Assembly: GCF_017312725.1 (NCBI RefSeq) | Contig: NZ_BOPO01000050.1 | Location: forward strand, 22,653-86,652 | Direction: 5' to 3' | DNA: 64,000 nucleotides | DNA from: Actinocatenispora comari | GTDB taxonomy: Bacteria > Actinomycetota > Actinomycetes > Mycobacteriales > Micromonosporaceae | Part shown: positions 1-9,370 of the stretch, in pieces | How the letters are laid out: each line of letters opens with the position of its first letter | How positions within the stretch are numbered: position 1 is the stretch's first letter | Notes under the pieces: model-generated | The model's input: the letters and a program-made list of their open reading frames with translations, nothing else | Database searches by the model: none | What the model was told of the DNA's origin: nothing | Program-made: the position numbers and the translations under genes

Positions 1-1
1 T

Positions 2-241
2 ACCACCGGCACCCTGCTGGTCACCGGCGTCGCGCAGATCGTCGCCGGTGCCGCCGGCCTGATCTGGCGGGCGCACCGCCGCGCCAGCCGGCCCGCCGAC
101 GACGCGGCGATCGCCGGCGGGAGAGGGCCGGCCCTGGCCGGGCCGGCGATCGGTCAGAGGACGGCGCCGTCGCCGTGCAGCCAGTCGGCCCACGCCTCGG
201 CCACGTCGACCGCGCAGCCGAGCAGCTCGTCGAGCAGTTGA
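2..241 (+). CDS. C-terminal end of a membrane protein (partial)
   Basis: The window opens inside an open frame beginning at base 2 and stopping with TGA at 239-241. Its first residues form a hydrophobic helix (LLVTGVAQIVAGAAGLIW) followed by a basic stretch (RAHRR), as at the cytosolic end of a transmembrane segment. The last third is low-complexity Ser/Ala and overlaps the 3' end of the convergent YbjN gene by about 90 bases, so the tail could be a wrong-frame read-through. The family cannot be named from this fragment. Confidence 0.35.
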   Translation, partial: TTGTLLVTGVAQIVAGAAGLIWRAHRRASRPADDAAIAGGRGPALAGPAIGQRTAPSPCSQSAHASATSTAQPSSSSSS

Positions 242-801
242 TCGTGCGCACCCGGGACCAGCGGCACCTGCATCTCCGCGTACAGCGGGAGCCGGCCCGA
301 CTCGCCCGGCTCGCCCAGGTACGCCTTGAGGAAGCGCCGGTCGTGGTTCCACGAGTTGACCGCCGGGAAGGCCTGCGGCGCCCACTCCGGCGCCACCGTG
401 CCGTGCGCCCGGGCGCGCACCATCAGGATGTCGCGGTCCGGCCCCTCCAGGGCGAACATCACCGCGTGCCGCTCCCACATGGCGACCAGGTTGCCGGTGC
501 CCGGGTCGGTCAGGAAGTACACGTCGAGCCGGCGCAGCGCGGCCGACAGCCGGTCCGTGGTCACCGGGCTCGGCCCGCTGCTCGCCGCCTTGAGCAGCGG
601 CATCAGGTCGTGCACGCCGGTGCGCTCGGCCGGCACCCGGCGGCGCACCGTCACCGCGTCGATCGGCCCGAACGCCTCCGGGCCGAACGGCCCGTCGTCG
701 GCGGTCTGCTCGGCGCCGCCGTTGCGGGAAGCTCCGTCGGGTCGAGAAACGCTGTCGCTCCGAGAAACACCGTCGCGCTGGCTCTTACGCCACCATGGCA
801 T
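154..801 (-). CDS. YbjN-domain protein
   Basis: A 215-residue protein beginning MPWWRKS. An upstream in-frame ATG at 879 exists, but the start at 801 has an AGGGGA Shine-Dalgarno-like stretch before it. Residues 1-35 are polar and disordered. The rest has the mixed alpha/beta pattern of actinobacterial YbjN proteins, with the family-like motif NSWNHDRRFLKAYLG and a C-terminal helix LLDELLGCAVDVAEAWADWL. YbjN proteins resemble type III secretion chaperones; in actinobacteria their role is not established. No operon partner is evident: the next minus-strand gene is separated by about 190 bases. Confidence 0.7.
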   Translation of the reverse strand: MPWWRKSQRDGVSRSDSVSRPDGASRNGGAEQTADDGPFGPEAFGPIDAVTVRRRVPAERTGVHDLMPLLKAASSGPSPVTTDRLSAALRRLDVYFLTDPGTGNLVAMWERHAVMFALEGPDRDILMVRARAHGTVAPEWAPQAFPAVNSWNHDRRFLKAYLGEPGESGRLPLYAEMQVPLVPGAHDQLLDELLGCAVDVAEAWADWLHGDGAVL

Positions 802-987
802 CGCGTCGTCCCCTGCTCGCTTATCGGGAGGTGTCCGACCGCCGGCAGGTACGCACGCACGATCTCTCGGCGCCGGCACGATCGGATCTGGTTGTCGGTG
901 AGCCGACCGGTGGGACGCCGGTTTGGGGGGCTCCGCGGCCGACGTTACCGGCGATGGGCACGCACGTCGCGGTCGCTGTTGGACAGA

Positions 988-1623
988 TCACCCGTCACTG
1001 CGTGTGATCTCGGCGGGGTTCACCGGATCGAGCGTCAGCCCACCGGGGCGTTGGTACCAGGCCGTACCGTTTCGGGCCTGTGCCGACAGCCACCGGCCCG
1101 CGGTGCCGAAACGTACCGGTTCGTCGGCGAGGAACCCCATCCGGACCAGCGCCAGCACCACCCGCATCGGTACCTCGACCTCGGTGTCACCGGTGGCCAG
1201 GGTGATGCCGGGATGGTCGAGCAGCGCGTCCCGGATCCGGCGCTCGCCGACCCCGCGGCCGGTCGAGTCGCGCAGCGTCGTCGCCGCGAGCTCGGCGATC
1301 CGGCGCAGGTCGCCCGCCGGTACCTGCTCCACCGGTTCGCCCGCCGCCGGCGGCAGCGCGCCGCGCCACTGCGCGTCGTACCGGGTGGGGAGCGCGCCGT
1401 CGGGCAGCGCGGCGAGCAGGTCACCGGCCCGTACCGTGGCGTCGTCGGCCAGCTCGCCGGCCACGGTCCGGGCGACCAGCACGCCGAACGGCAGCCGGGA
1501 CCACAGCGCGAGCAGCCCGCCGGCGGCCGGCCGCAGCCGGACCAGCGCGGCCGGGTCCAACCGCACCAGCCGGGCGCAGTACGCACCGGCGTCGGGCACC
1601 GACTCCGCCGCGATCACCCGCAC
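988..1623 (-). CDS. Conserved hypothetical protein, 211 aa
   Basis: GTG start (MRVIAAES) with a GGGGTGG stretch about 8 bases upstream. The protein is soluble, with no signal peptide or transmembrane segment. It opens with a helical region rich in Leu and Arg (ARLVRLDPAALVRLRPAAGG) and ends in an alpha/beta region including a likely winged-helix-like stretch (MRVVLALVRMGFLADEPVRFGTAG, split here by description only). I do not recognise the family. Third-position GC is as high as in the neighbours, which supports it being coding. It lies upstream of the YbjN gene on the same strand, with no overlap. Confidence 0.6.
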   Translation of the reverse strand: MRVIAAESVPDAGAYCARLVRLDPAALVRLRPAAGGLLALWSRLPFGVLVARTVAGELADDATVRAGDLLAALPDGALPTRYDAQWRGALPPAAGEPVEQVPAGDLRRIAELAATTLRDSTGRGVGERRIRDALLDHPGITLATGDTEVEVPMRVVLALVRMGFLADEPVRFGTAGRWLSAQARNGTAWYQRPGGLTLDPVNPAEITRSDG

Positions 1624-1714
1624 CGTGCCACCCCGTTCCGCTCGCCGACCGCGCGAGGCCGGTCACCCGCTCGCGCCTGGCTGGACCCTATCCGGCCGCC
1701 GAACCGCAGCGGCG

Positions 1715-2602
1715 TCAGCCGTCGGTGCGGGCGATGCGGGCGAGCGCGCCGGACTCCAGCGCGGTCCACAGCGCCCCGTCCGGGCCGAGTGCGATGCCGT
1801 GCGGTTCGGAGCCGGGGGTGGGCAGGTCGTGTACCTCGACGGCGCCCGTCGCGTCGATCGACCCGACCCGGTTGGCGCCCCACTCGGTGAACCAGAGCCT
1901 GCCGTCACCGCCGTCGGTGATGGCGTGCGGTCGCGCCGCACGGTCCGGCAGCGGGTACTCGGTGATCTCGCCGGCCGGGGTGATCCGGCCGAGCTGGCCG
2001 GCGCCGATCTCGACGAACCACACCGCGCCGTCCGGGCCGGCGGTGATCCCGACCGGCGCCGCGGCCTCGGTGGGCAGCGGGTGCAGCCGTACGTCACCGT
2101 CGGGATCGATCCGGCCGATCGCGTTGCGCTGGTTGAGGGTGAACCACAGTCCGCCGTCCGGGCCGGCGGTCAGCGCCGCCGGGAACGCGCCCTCGACCGG
2201 CAGCGCGAACTCGGTGGCCCGACCGTCGGTGTCGATCCGGGCGATCCGGCCGGCGGCGGTCTCGGTGCACCACAGCGCACCGTCCGGGCCGGCGGCGAGA
2301 CCGAACGGGCCGCACTCCGGCGTCGGCAGCTCGAACTCGTCGAGCTCGCCACCGAGGGTCAGCCGGCCGATCCGGTGCGCCTGGTACTCGGTGAACCAGA
2401 GCGCGCCGTCCGGCCCGACGGTCACGATCGTCGGGCCGCAGCCCGGATCGAGCTGACGCACCGTCGGCTCCTCGCCGGGCACCAGCCGGCCGATCCCGCC
2501 GCTGTGCACGAGCGTGAACCACAGCGCACCGTCCGGGCCGGTGGTCAGCGCGTACGGCCCGGCGCCGGGGACGGGGTGCTCCTGGATCGAGACGCGGGTC
2601 AT
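1715..2602 (-). CDS. vgb: Virginiamycin B lyase (streptogramin lyase)
   Basis: A 295-residue protein starting MTRVSIQEHPVP. It contains seven repeats around G-P-D-G-A-L-W-F-T (about residues 22, 63, 105, 147, 189, 231, 273), the blades of a beta-propeller. Known Vgb enzymes cut the ester bond of type B streptogramins by elimination, using Mg2+. The Vgb active-site residues as I remember them (H228, E268, H270, E284) have counterparts at nearly the same positions: H226 in ARPHAIT, E266 and H268 in SEPHG, E283 in ALES. Length also equals characterised Vgb enzymes, so activity is plausible. The gene is divergent from a TetR regulator 99 bases away, the usual layout of a regulated resistance gene. 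A Vgb-like propeller of other function remains possible. Confidence 0.8.
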   Translation of the reverse strand: MTRVSIQEHPVPGAGPYALTTGPDGALWFTLVHSGGIGRLVPGEEPTVRQLDPGCGPTIVTVGPDGALWFTEYQAHRIGRLTLGGELDEFELPTPECGPFGLAAGPDGALWCTETAAGRIARIDTDGRATEFALPVEGAFPAALTAGPDGGLWFTLNQRNAIGRIDPDGDVRLHPLPTEAAAPVGITAGPDGAVWFVEIGAGQLGRITPAGEITEYPLPDRAARPHAITDGGDGRLWFTEWGANRVGSIDATGAVEVHDLPTPGSEPHGIALGPDGALWTALESGALARIARTDG

Positions 2603-2635
2603 CCGTGCTCCTGTCTGGTGCGGTGGTGGACCACG

Positions 2636-2664
2636 AGCATGCGGTCGCCGCACCGATTGGTCAA
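2636..2664 (-). promoter_or_regulatory. Possible vgb promoter
   Basis: On the minus strand, TTGACC (2659-2664) and CATGCT (2636-2641) are 17 bases apart and point at the lyase gene. The -35 is good and the -10 weak. The same 99-bp gap holds two imperfect dyads, GTGG-TGGA-CCAC and GGTC...GACC, as candidate TetR sites. Confidence 0.35.
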
Positions 2665-2701
2665 GTACATTTTTCGGATCGACCCAGGTATGGTGCCCGG
2701 C

Positions 2702-3343
2702 ATGACCACCGAACCGACGGGCCTGCGCGCCCGCAAGAAGCAGCAGACCAGGGCCGCCATCTCCGACCAGGCCACCCGGTTGTTTCTCGCCCGCGGGTTC
2801 GACCAGGTGACGATCGCGGAGATCGCCGAGGCGGCCCAGGTCGCCAAGATGACGGTGACGAACTACTTCCCGCGCAAGGAGGACCTCGCGCTCGACACGC
2901 ACGACCAGTTCGTCCTGCTGCCCGCCACCACGGTACGCGACCGGCAGGTCGGCGAGTCCGCGCTGGCCGCGCTGCGCCGCGGGCAGCTCGCCGGGGTCGC
3001 CGCGCGCAACCCGCTGATCGGCTTCTCCGGCCCCGAGTTCGCCCGGCTGGTCACCGGCAGCCCGGCGCTGGTCGCCCGGCTGCGCGAGTTCCACGAGGAC
3101 CGGGAGACCGCGCTCGCCGACACGCTCGCCGCCGAGACCGGCGCCGCGCCGGACGACATCGCGCCGCGGGTCGCCGCCGCCCAGCTGACCGGCGTGCTCC
3201 GGGTGCTGTTCACCGAGACGGTGCGCCGCACCCTGGACGGCCAGGACGACGACCGGATCGCCGCCGCAATGACCCGGCTCACCGAGGCCGCGTTCGACGC
3301 GCTCGCCCCGTCGCTCGCCGAGTACGCGATCCGCACCGGCTGA
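2702..3343 (+). CDS. TetR/AcrR-family regulator
   Basis: A 213-residue protein beginning MTTEPTGLRARKKQQTRAAI. Residues 14-60 form the TetR helix-turn-helix, with TIAEIAEAAQVAKMTVTNYF and the following K-E-D-L. The C-terminal two thirds are helical ligand-binding and dimerisation sequence without recognisable specificity. It is transcribed away from the probable streptogramin lyase gene, so local repression of that gene relieved by a ligand is the simplest inference. The ATG at 2702 is chosen because homologous sequence starts there, although the frame is open further upstream. Confidence 0.85.
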   Translation: MTTEPTGLRARKKQQTRAAISDQATRLFLARGFDQVTIAEIAEAAQVAKMTVTNYFPRKEDLALDTHDQFVLLPATTVRDRQVGESALAALRRGQLAGVAARNPLIGFSGPEFARLVTGSPALVARLREFHEDRETALADTLAAETGAAPDDIAPRVAAAQLTGVLRVLFTETVRRTLDGQDDDRIAAAMTRLTEAAFDALAPSLAEYAIRTG

Positions 3344-3522
3344 CCGTCCGTCCCGAGCCGCCGGCACGCCCTGGCCCCGGTGGCCGCAGACCGGCCTGGC
3401 CCGGCCCGATGGCCGGCGGTCGACGTGCCCTTTCCCCGGTGGCCGGCGATCGGCCCGCGCGGCCGACGACGGGGCCGGTACGGCGGGTGGCCGCCGAACG
3501 GGACACTCCCTAGGATCGGGCC

Positions 3523-3981
3523 GTGTCCGAATCCCCGTACCCGCCGCACGAGCCGGTCGACATCGACCTGGACCGCGTGGACGCGGACCGTTCCGCCGCC
3601 CAGGACGACCTCCCGCCTGCTCCGGGTGCCGCGGCCACGCCGCGCGAGCACTGGTTGGCGCCGCTGGTCGGGCCGGAGGCGCTCGCCCTGATCAGCCTGG
3701 TGCTCGCCGCCGTCGGCGTGTTCGCCATGAACTCCGTCGCGTTCGTCGCGATCACCATGCAGGGCGGACCGGGTGCCGACGGCCAGGCCGTTCAGGCGCC
3801 ACCGCCGGTCGGCCTGGTCGGCGTGGTGGTCGGGCTCGTCGGCGTGGTGCTGAGCGTACTGAGCCTGCGGCGCCGGCCACGCGGTCGCGAGGTGTCCGTC
3901 TGGGCCCGCGCCCTCGCCGCCACCGGTCTGGTATTCGGGCTGCTCGTCACCGCCGCCTACGCGCTGGTGTGGCGCGGCTGA
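3523..3981 (+). CDS. Small membrane protein, three TM segments
   Basis: A 152-residue protein with a GTG start. About 45 acidic, proline-containing cytosolic residues are followed by three hydrophobic segments near residues 50-78 (LALISLVLAAVGVFAMNSVAF), 95-115 and 130-150. Hypothetical proteins of this shape (DUF4190-like, with paired TM segments) are common in actinobacteria. TAGGAT at 3511-3516 lies six bases before the GTG and no Shine-Dalgarno is visible, so the message is probably leaderless. The gene stands alone and converges with the thioesterase gene to its right. Confidence 0.7.
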   Translation: MSESPYPPHEPVDIDLDRVDADRSAAQDDLPPAPGAAATPREHWLAPLVGPEALALISLVLAAVGVFAMNSVAFVAITMQGGPGADGQAVQAPPPVGLVGVVVGLVGVVLSVLSLRRRPRGREVSVWARALAATGLVFGLLVTAAYALVWRG

Positions 3982-4039
3982 CCGGGCCGCTCAGGCCCCG
4001 CCCCGCTCACGCCCCGCCCCGCTCAGGCCCCCGCCACTC

Positions 4040-4444
4040 TCAGGCCTCCGTCCAGCGGGAGAGGAACTCCCGTTCGGCGGTGGACAGCCGGCGCGGCCGC
4101 CCCGCCGCCAGGTCGTACGGCACGAGCACCGAGGTCGCCCGGGACGCGAGCCGGCCCGCGTCGAACAGCTCGTACGAGACGCGGAACGAGGCGTTGCGGA
4201 TCTCGGCGAGCCACAGCTCGATCCGCACCGGCTCGCCGAAGTCGACCGGCCGCAGGTAGTCGACCTCGTGCCGGGCGATGACCGTACCGGCCTCCAGCGT
4301 GGTGAGGCCCTCGGCGCGGGCGGCGAGGAACATCAGCGCCGCGCGGGCCTCCTCGTACAGGGTGAGGAACCGGGCGTTGTTGACGTGCCCGAAGGCGTCC
4401 AGGTCCGACCAGCGGACCGGGCAGTCGTAGCTGTACCGAGCCAT
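4040..4444 (-). CDS. Hotdog acyl-CoA thioesterase (4HBT), copy 2
   Basis: A 134-residue single hotdog domain starting MARYSYDCPVRWSDLD. It carries the 4HBT signature RWSDLDAFGHVNNARFLTLYEEAR, here described in two parts: the active-site Asp in WSDLDAFGH and the helix N-NARF-LTLYEEAR. Such enzymes hydrolyse acyl-CoA thioesters (YbgC/FadM type). The ATG at 4444 has GGGAGG 12 bases upstream. It follows a related thioesterase gene (4498-4905) with a 53-base gap on the same strand; the two are clearly paralogous (WSDxDxxGHxNxARxLTxxE). The substrate cannot be deduced. Confidence 0.85.
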   Translation of the reverse strand: MARYSYDCPVRWSDLDAFGHVNNARFLTLYEEARAALMFLAARAEGLTTLEAGTVIARHEVDYLRPVDFGEPVRIELWLAEIRNASFRVSYELFDAGRLASRATSVLVPYDLAAGRPRRLSTAEREFLSRWTEA

Positions 4445-4497
4445 CCGGAACTCGGACCTCCCGTCGAACTCGCGGCTCGCCGAACCCGGTGCGCCGC

Positions 4498-4905
4498 TCA
4501 GGGCTCCAGGTAGCGGCCGAGGAAGTCGCGCTCGTCCGGCTCCAGCGGCCGGGACCGCGCCGTGTCGTAGTCGTAGCCGACGAGCACGCACTCGCATCGC
4601 GCCATCGGGGTGCGGCCGTCGCGCATCTCGGCGAACAGCGTCCAGGAGCTGGTACCGATCTTGCCGACCCAGGTGTCGATGTCGAGCAGCAGCCCCGGCC
4701 GGTAGGTGACCGCGGACAGGTAGTCGACCGCCACCCGCGCCGCGATGAAGCCACGGCCACCGGGCGCACCCGCGTACCCGGCCGGCGAGGACGCCAGCAT
4801 CGCCATCCTGGCGTCCTCGAACATGGTCAGGTAGCGGGCGTGGTTGAGGTGACCCAGCATGTCCGGGTCCGACCAGTGCACCTGCGCCTGGTGACGTGCG
4901 CGCAC
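4498..4905 (-). CDS. Hotdog acyl-CoA thioesterase (4HBT), copy 1
   Basis: A 135-residue single-domain thioesterase starting (GTG) MRARHQAQVHWSDPD. The family motif WSDPDMLGHLNHARYLTMFE contains the catalytic Asp and the conserved helix start. The gene begins four bases after the ettA stop codon and is surely cotranscribed with it; an EttA-thioesterase neighbourhood recurs in actinobacteria (remembered, not searched). No separate ribosome-binding site is clear, so translational coupling to ettA is likely. It is followed by a diverged paralogue. Confidence 0.88.
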   Translation of the reverse strand: MRARHQAQVHWSDPDMLGHLNHARYLTMFEDARMAMLASSPAGYAGAPGGRGFIAARVAVDYLSAVTYRPGLLLDIDTWVGKIGTSSWTLFAEMRDGRTPMARCECVLVGYDYDTARSRPLEPDERDFLGRYLEP

Positions 4906-4909
4906 CCGC

Positions 4910-6604
<1,695 letters not shown>

Positions 6605-6838
6605 GGTGGCCACAACCTCCGCTGACGATCGACTTCCGGTACGCGGGCAGGGCACAGCCCACTCTTGGCGTCAATCGTCTCAGGCCGGCCGGTATTCCTG
6701 GCACCGGGGCAGGCGGCAGGCCCGACCAGCCGGTACCGGCGGGCGGGCGCGGTGAAAGTGTCGGCAAGGTAACGACGGTTGCCAGCAGGTAAAGGCTCGG
6801 ATGGGATGTGTGTCACCACGAATGTGGGGCGCCGGTGG

Positions 6839-6867
6839 TTGACATGTCCGGCGTACCCCACGTTCTT
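6839..6867 (+). promoter_or_regulatory. Likely promoter of the sugar-transport operon, with upstream dyad
   Basis: A consensus -35 TTGACA lies at 6839-6844. The best -10 at 17-base spacing (GTTCTT) is weak, suggesting dependence on a regulator. About 70 bases upstream is an inverted repeat GGCAA-N11-TTGCC (6763-6783), a candidate operator in the 285-bp gap shared with ettA. Confidence 0.4.
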
Positions 6868-6889
6868 CACGTCGAAGGAGCAGCCAGGA

Positions 6890-8212
6890 ATGCGGATCAA
6901 GCGTTCGATGGCACGACGCGCGGTGGCCGCGCTCGGGGTTCTCGCGCTGGCCGGCAGCCTCGCCGCCTGCGGTGACTCGGGTGACGACTCGGCGTCGGGC
7001 GCCAAACCGGACAAGTTGACCGGGGTCGGCCCCATCACGCTCGCCACCGGCAAGGACACCACCGGCACCCTGAACGAGATCCTCGCCGAGTGGAACAAGG
7101 CGCACCCGGACCAGAAGGTCACGCTCACCGAGCTGCCCGAGGACGCCGACCAGCAGCGGCAGCAGATGGTGCAGAACGCGCAGACCAAGTCCGACGCGTA
7201 CACGATCCTCAACCTCGACGTGGTGTGGACCTCCGAGTTCGCCGCGAACGGGTGGGTCGAGCAGCTGCCCGAGAACGAGTTCGCGATGGACAAGTACCTG
7301 GCGCCGGTGGTCAAGACCGCCAAGTACTTCAACAAGCTGTACGCGGCGCCGTACGCGTCCGACGGCGCGCTGCTCTACTACCGCACCGACCTGCTCAAGC
7401 AGGCCGGCGTCGCGAAGCCGCCGACCACCTGGGACGAGATGAAGGCGGACTGCGCCAAGGTGCTCAAGCTGCCGGCCGGCAAGGGCATGTCCTGCTACGG
7501 CGGCCAGCTGGACAAGTACGAGGGCCTGACGGTGAACTTCTCCGAGGCGGTCGACTCGGCCGGCGGTGAGGTCGTCGGTTCCGACGGCAAGCCGAACGTG
7601 AACACCCCGGAAGCGAAGAAGGGCCTGGACTTCCTGGTCGACGGCGTCAAGGACAAGACGATCCCCAAGGACGCGCTGACCTGGAAGGAAGAGGAGACCC
7701 GCCGCGGCTTCGAGAGCGGCAAGGTCGTCTTCGCCCGCAACTGGCCGTACATCTACGCGCTGATGGCGAACAAGAAGGACGCGGGCAACAAGGTCGCCGG
7801 CAAGTACAACGTGGCGCCGATCCCGGGCCTGTCCGGGCCGGGCAAGGGCACGCTGGGCGGGCACAACCTCGCGATCAGCAAGTTCGCCAAGAACAAGAAG
7901 ACCGCGCTGGACTTCATCAAGTGGTTCACCAGCGAGAAGAACGAGAAGACCTGGCTGACGAAGAACTCGCAGGCCCCGGTCTACGGCTCGCTCTACGACG
8001 ACCCGGCGCTGCAGAAGCAGTTCCCGTACCTGTCGACGCTGAAGCAGTCGATCGAGAAGGCCGAGCCGCGCCCCGCGATCGTCAACTACGGCGACGCGAC
8101 CGCCGCGATCGAGGAACAGGCGTACGCGGCGATCTCCGGGAGCAAGTCCTCCGCCCAGGCGCTGAAGGACCTGCAGACCAACCTCACGAAGATCACCAGC
8201 AAGGACAAGTAA
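6890..8212 (+). CDS. Extracellular sugar-binding lipoprotein (trehalose/maltose ABC transporter)
   Basis: A 440-residue family 1 solute-binding protein. The start at 6890 has AAGGAG nine bases upstream; an upstream in-frame ATG at 6779 is ignored because the signal peptide begins MRIKRSMARRAVAAL. The lipobox LAGSLAAC places the lipidated Cys near residue 26. Mature sequence has typical features: TTGTLNEILAEWNKAHPD at the start, SDGALLYYRTDLLKQAG and FARNWPYIYALM. It delivers sugar to the two permeases that follow. Neighbouring otsA and otsB suggest trehalose, as for LpqY-SugABC or ThuEFG. No ATPase gene is present, so a shared MsiK-type ATPase is expected. Confidence 0.88.
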   Translation: MRIKRSMARRAVAALGVLALAGSLAACGDSGDDSASGAKPDKLTGVGPITLATGKDTTGTLNEILAEWNKAHPDQKVTLTELPEDADQQRQQMVQNAQTKSDAYTILNLDVVWTSEFAANGWVEQLPENEFAMDKYLAPVVKTAKYFNKLYAAPYASDGALLYYRTDLLKQAGVAKPPTTWDEMKADCAKVLKLPAGKGMSCYGGQLDKYEGLTVNFSEAVDSAGGEVVGSDGKPNVNTPEAKKGLDFLVDGVKDKTIPKDALTWKEEETRRGFESGKVVFARNWPYIYALMANKKDAGNKVAGKYNVAPIPGLSGPGKGTLGGHNLAISKFAKNKKTALDFIKWFTSEKNEKTWLTKNSQAPVYGSLYDDPALQKQFPYLSTLKQSIEKAEPRPAIVNYGDATAAIEEQAYAAISGSKSSAQALKDLQTNLTKITSKDK

Positions 8213-8219
8213 CCCCCCA

Positions 8220-8256
8220 CCGACGGCCGGGTCCGGTTTCCGGGCTCGGCCGTCGG
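8220..8256 (+). terminator. Intra-operon hairpin (attenuator) after the binding protein gene
   Basis: CCGACGGCC (8220-8228) pairs perfectly with GGCCGTCGG (8248-8256); the loop can pair further. It starts about seven bases after the binding-protein stop. Such hairpins protect the upstream message and lower permease expression. Confidence 0.6.
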
Positions 8257-8327
8257 GCTTCTCCCGGCCGGACGCCGCGCGTGCCGGACCGGCCGTTCTC
8301 CCCCGTGTGCCCTGGAAAGGCTGATCG

Positions 8328-8408
8328 ATGAGTTCTGTGCCCGCAGGCTGCCCGCTGCCGCCCGGCGGCGCCGGCCGTACCCGCCCCGTACCGGGGGTGG
8401 TGTCATGA
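8328..8408 (+). CDS. Possible 26-codon leader ORF coupled to the permease
   Basis: An ATG at 8328 has GGAAAGG seven bases upstream, a better ribosome-binding site than the permease start has. The frame encodes a Pro/Gly-rich 26-residue peptide beginning MSSVPAGC and ends with TGA overlapping the permease ATG as ATGA. It may exist mainly to bring ribosomes to the permease start. Codon usage is only moderately typical, so chance is possible. Confidence 0.4.
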   Translation: MSSVPAGCPLPPGGAGRTRPVPGVVS

Positions 8409-9370
8409 CCACCGCGGTCCAGGCGCCCACCCCGCCGGCCAAGGCGGTAGGCCCGATGCGGCAGGACCGGCGGCGCGGTGTCGGCCGGTTCGCCGCCCTG
8501 CTGCTGTCGCCGACGGTGCTGGTGCTCGCGCTCGTGATCGGGTACCCGATCGTGTCGGCGTTGCGGCTGTCGTTCCAGGTCACCCACCAGGGCATCAACC
8601 CGACCACCGGGATGGTGGAGAACACCAGCCACGTCGGCCTCGCCAACTACGCCGGGATCTTCAGCGGCGACTCGGCCAGCCAGTTCTGGAACGCGTTCTG
8701 GAACACCACCACGTTCACCGTCGCCGGTGTCGCGATCGAGACGGTGATCGGCGTCGCGATGGCGCTGATCATGCACAAGGCGTTCCGTGGTCGCGGCATC
8801 GTCCGGGCCAGCGTGCTCGTACCGTGGGCGATCCCGACCGCGATCTCCGGCCTGCTGTGGAAGTGGATCTTCCAGTCCGACGGCATCGCGAACACGGTGC
8901 TGCACACCCACGTGCTCTGGACGACCGAGGGCTTCCACGCCTGGGGCGCGGTGCTGATCGCGGACGTGTGGAAGACCGCACCGTTCATCGGCCTGCTCGC
9001 GCTCGCCGGCCTGCAGGTCATTCCGGGCGAGGTGTACGAGGCGGCGAAGGTGGACGGCTCCGGCCCGTGGCGCACCTTCTTCCGGATCACGCTGCCGCTG
9101 GCGCGGCCGGCGCTGGTGGTGGCCGTACTGTTCCGGATGCTGGACGCGCTGCGCATGTTCGACCTGCCGTTCGTGCTGATCGGGGCGCACAAACACTCGG
9201 TGGAGACGCTGTCCACGTTCGCCTGGTACGAGGCGTCCAACCTGCGCTACGGCACCGCCGCGGCCTACTCGACGGTGCTGTTCCTCTACATCGCGGTGGT
9301 CGCGTTCGTGTTCGTCAAGGTGCTCGGCGCCGACCTGATCGGCCGTGGCGTGGAAGGGAAGAAGAAATGA
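8405..9370 (+). CDS. Sugar ABC transporter permease, MalF type
   Basis: A 321-residue integral membrane protein with six predicted TM segments, the first near residues 32-55 (LLLSPTVLVLALVIGYPIV). The cytoplasmic EAA loop EAAKVDGSGPWRTFFRITLPL, read as EAAKVDGSG and WRTFFRITLP, contacts the ATPase. It is the first of a permease pair and corresponds to SugA/ThuF. It overlaps the following permease gene by four bases (ATGA). A strong terminator after the second permease closes the transport operon. It has no good Shine-Dalgarno of its own. Confidence 0.9.
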   Translation: MTTAVQAPTPPAKAVGPMRQDRRRGVGRFAALLLSPTVLVLALVIGYPIVSALRLSFQVTHQGINPTTGMVENTSHVGLANYAGIFSGDSASQFWNAFWNTTTFTVAGVAIETVIGVAMALIMHKAFRGRGIVRASVLVPWAIPTAISGLLWKWIFQSDGIANTVLHTHVLWTTEGFHAWGAVLIADVWKTAPFIGLLALAGLQVIPGEVYEAAKVDGSGPWRTFFRITLPLARPALVVAVLFRMLDALRMFDLPFVLIGAHKHSVETLSTFAWYEASNLRYGTAAAYSTVLFLYIAVVAFVFVKVLGADLIGRGVEGKKK

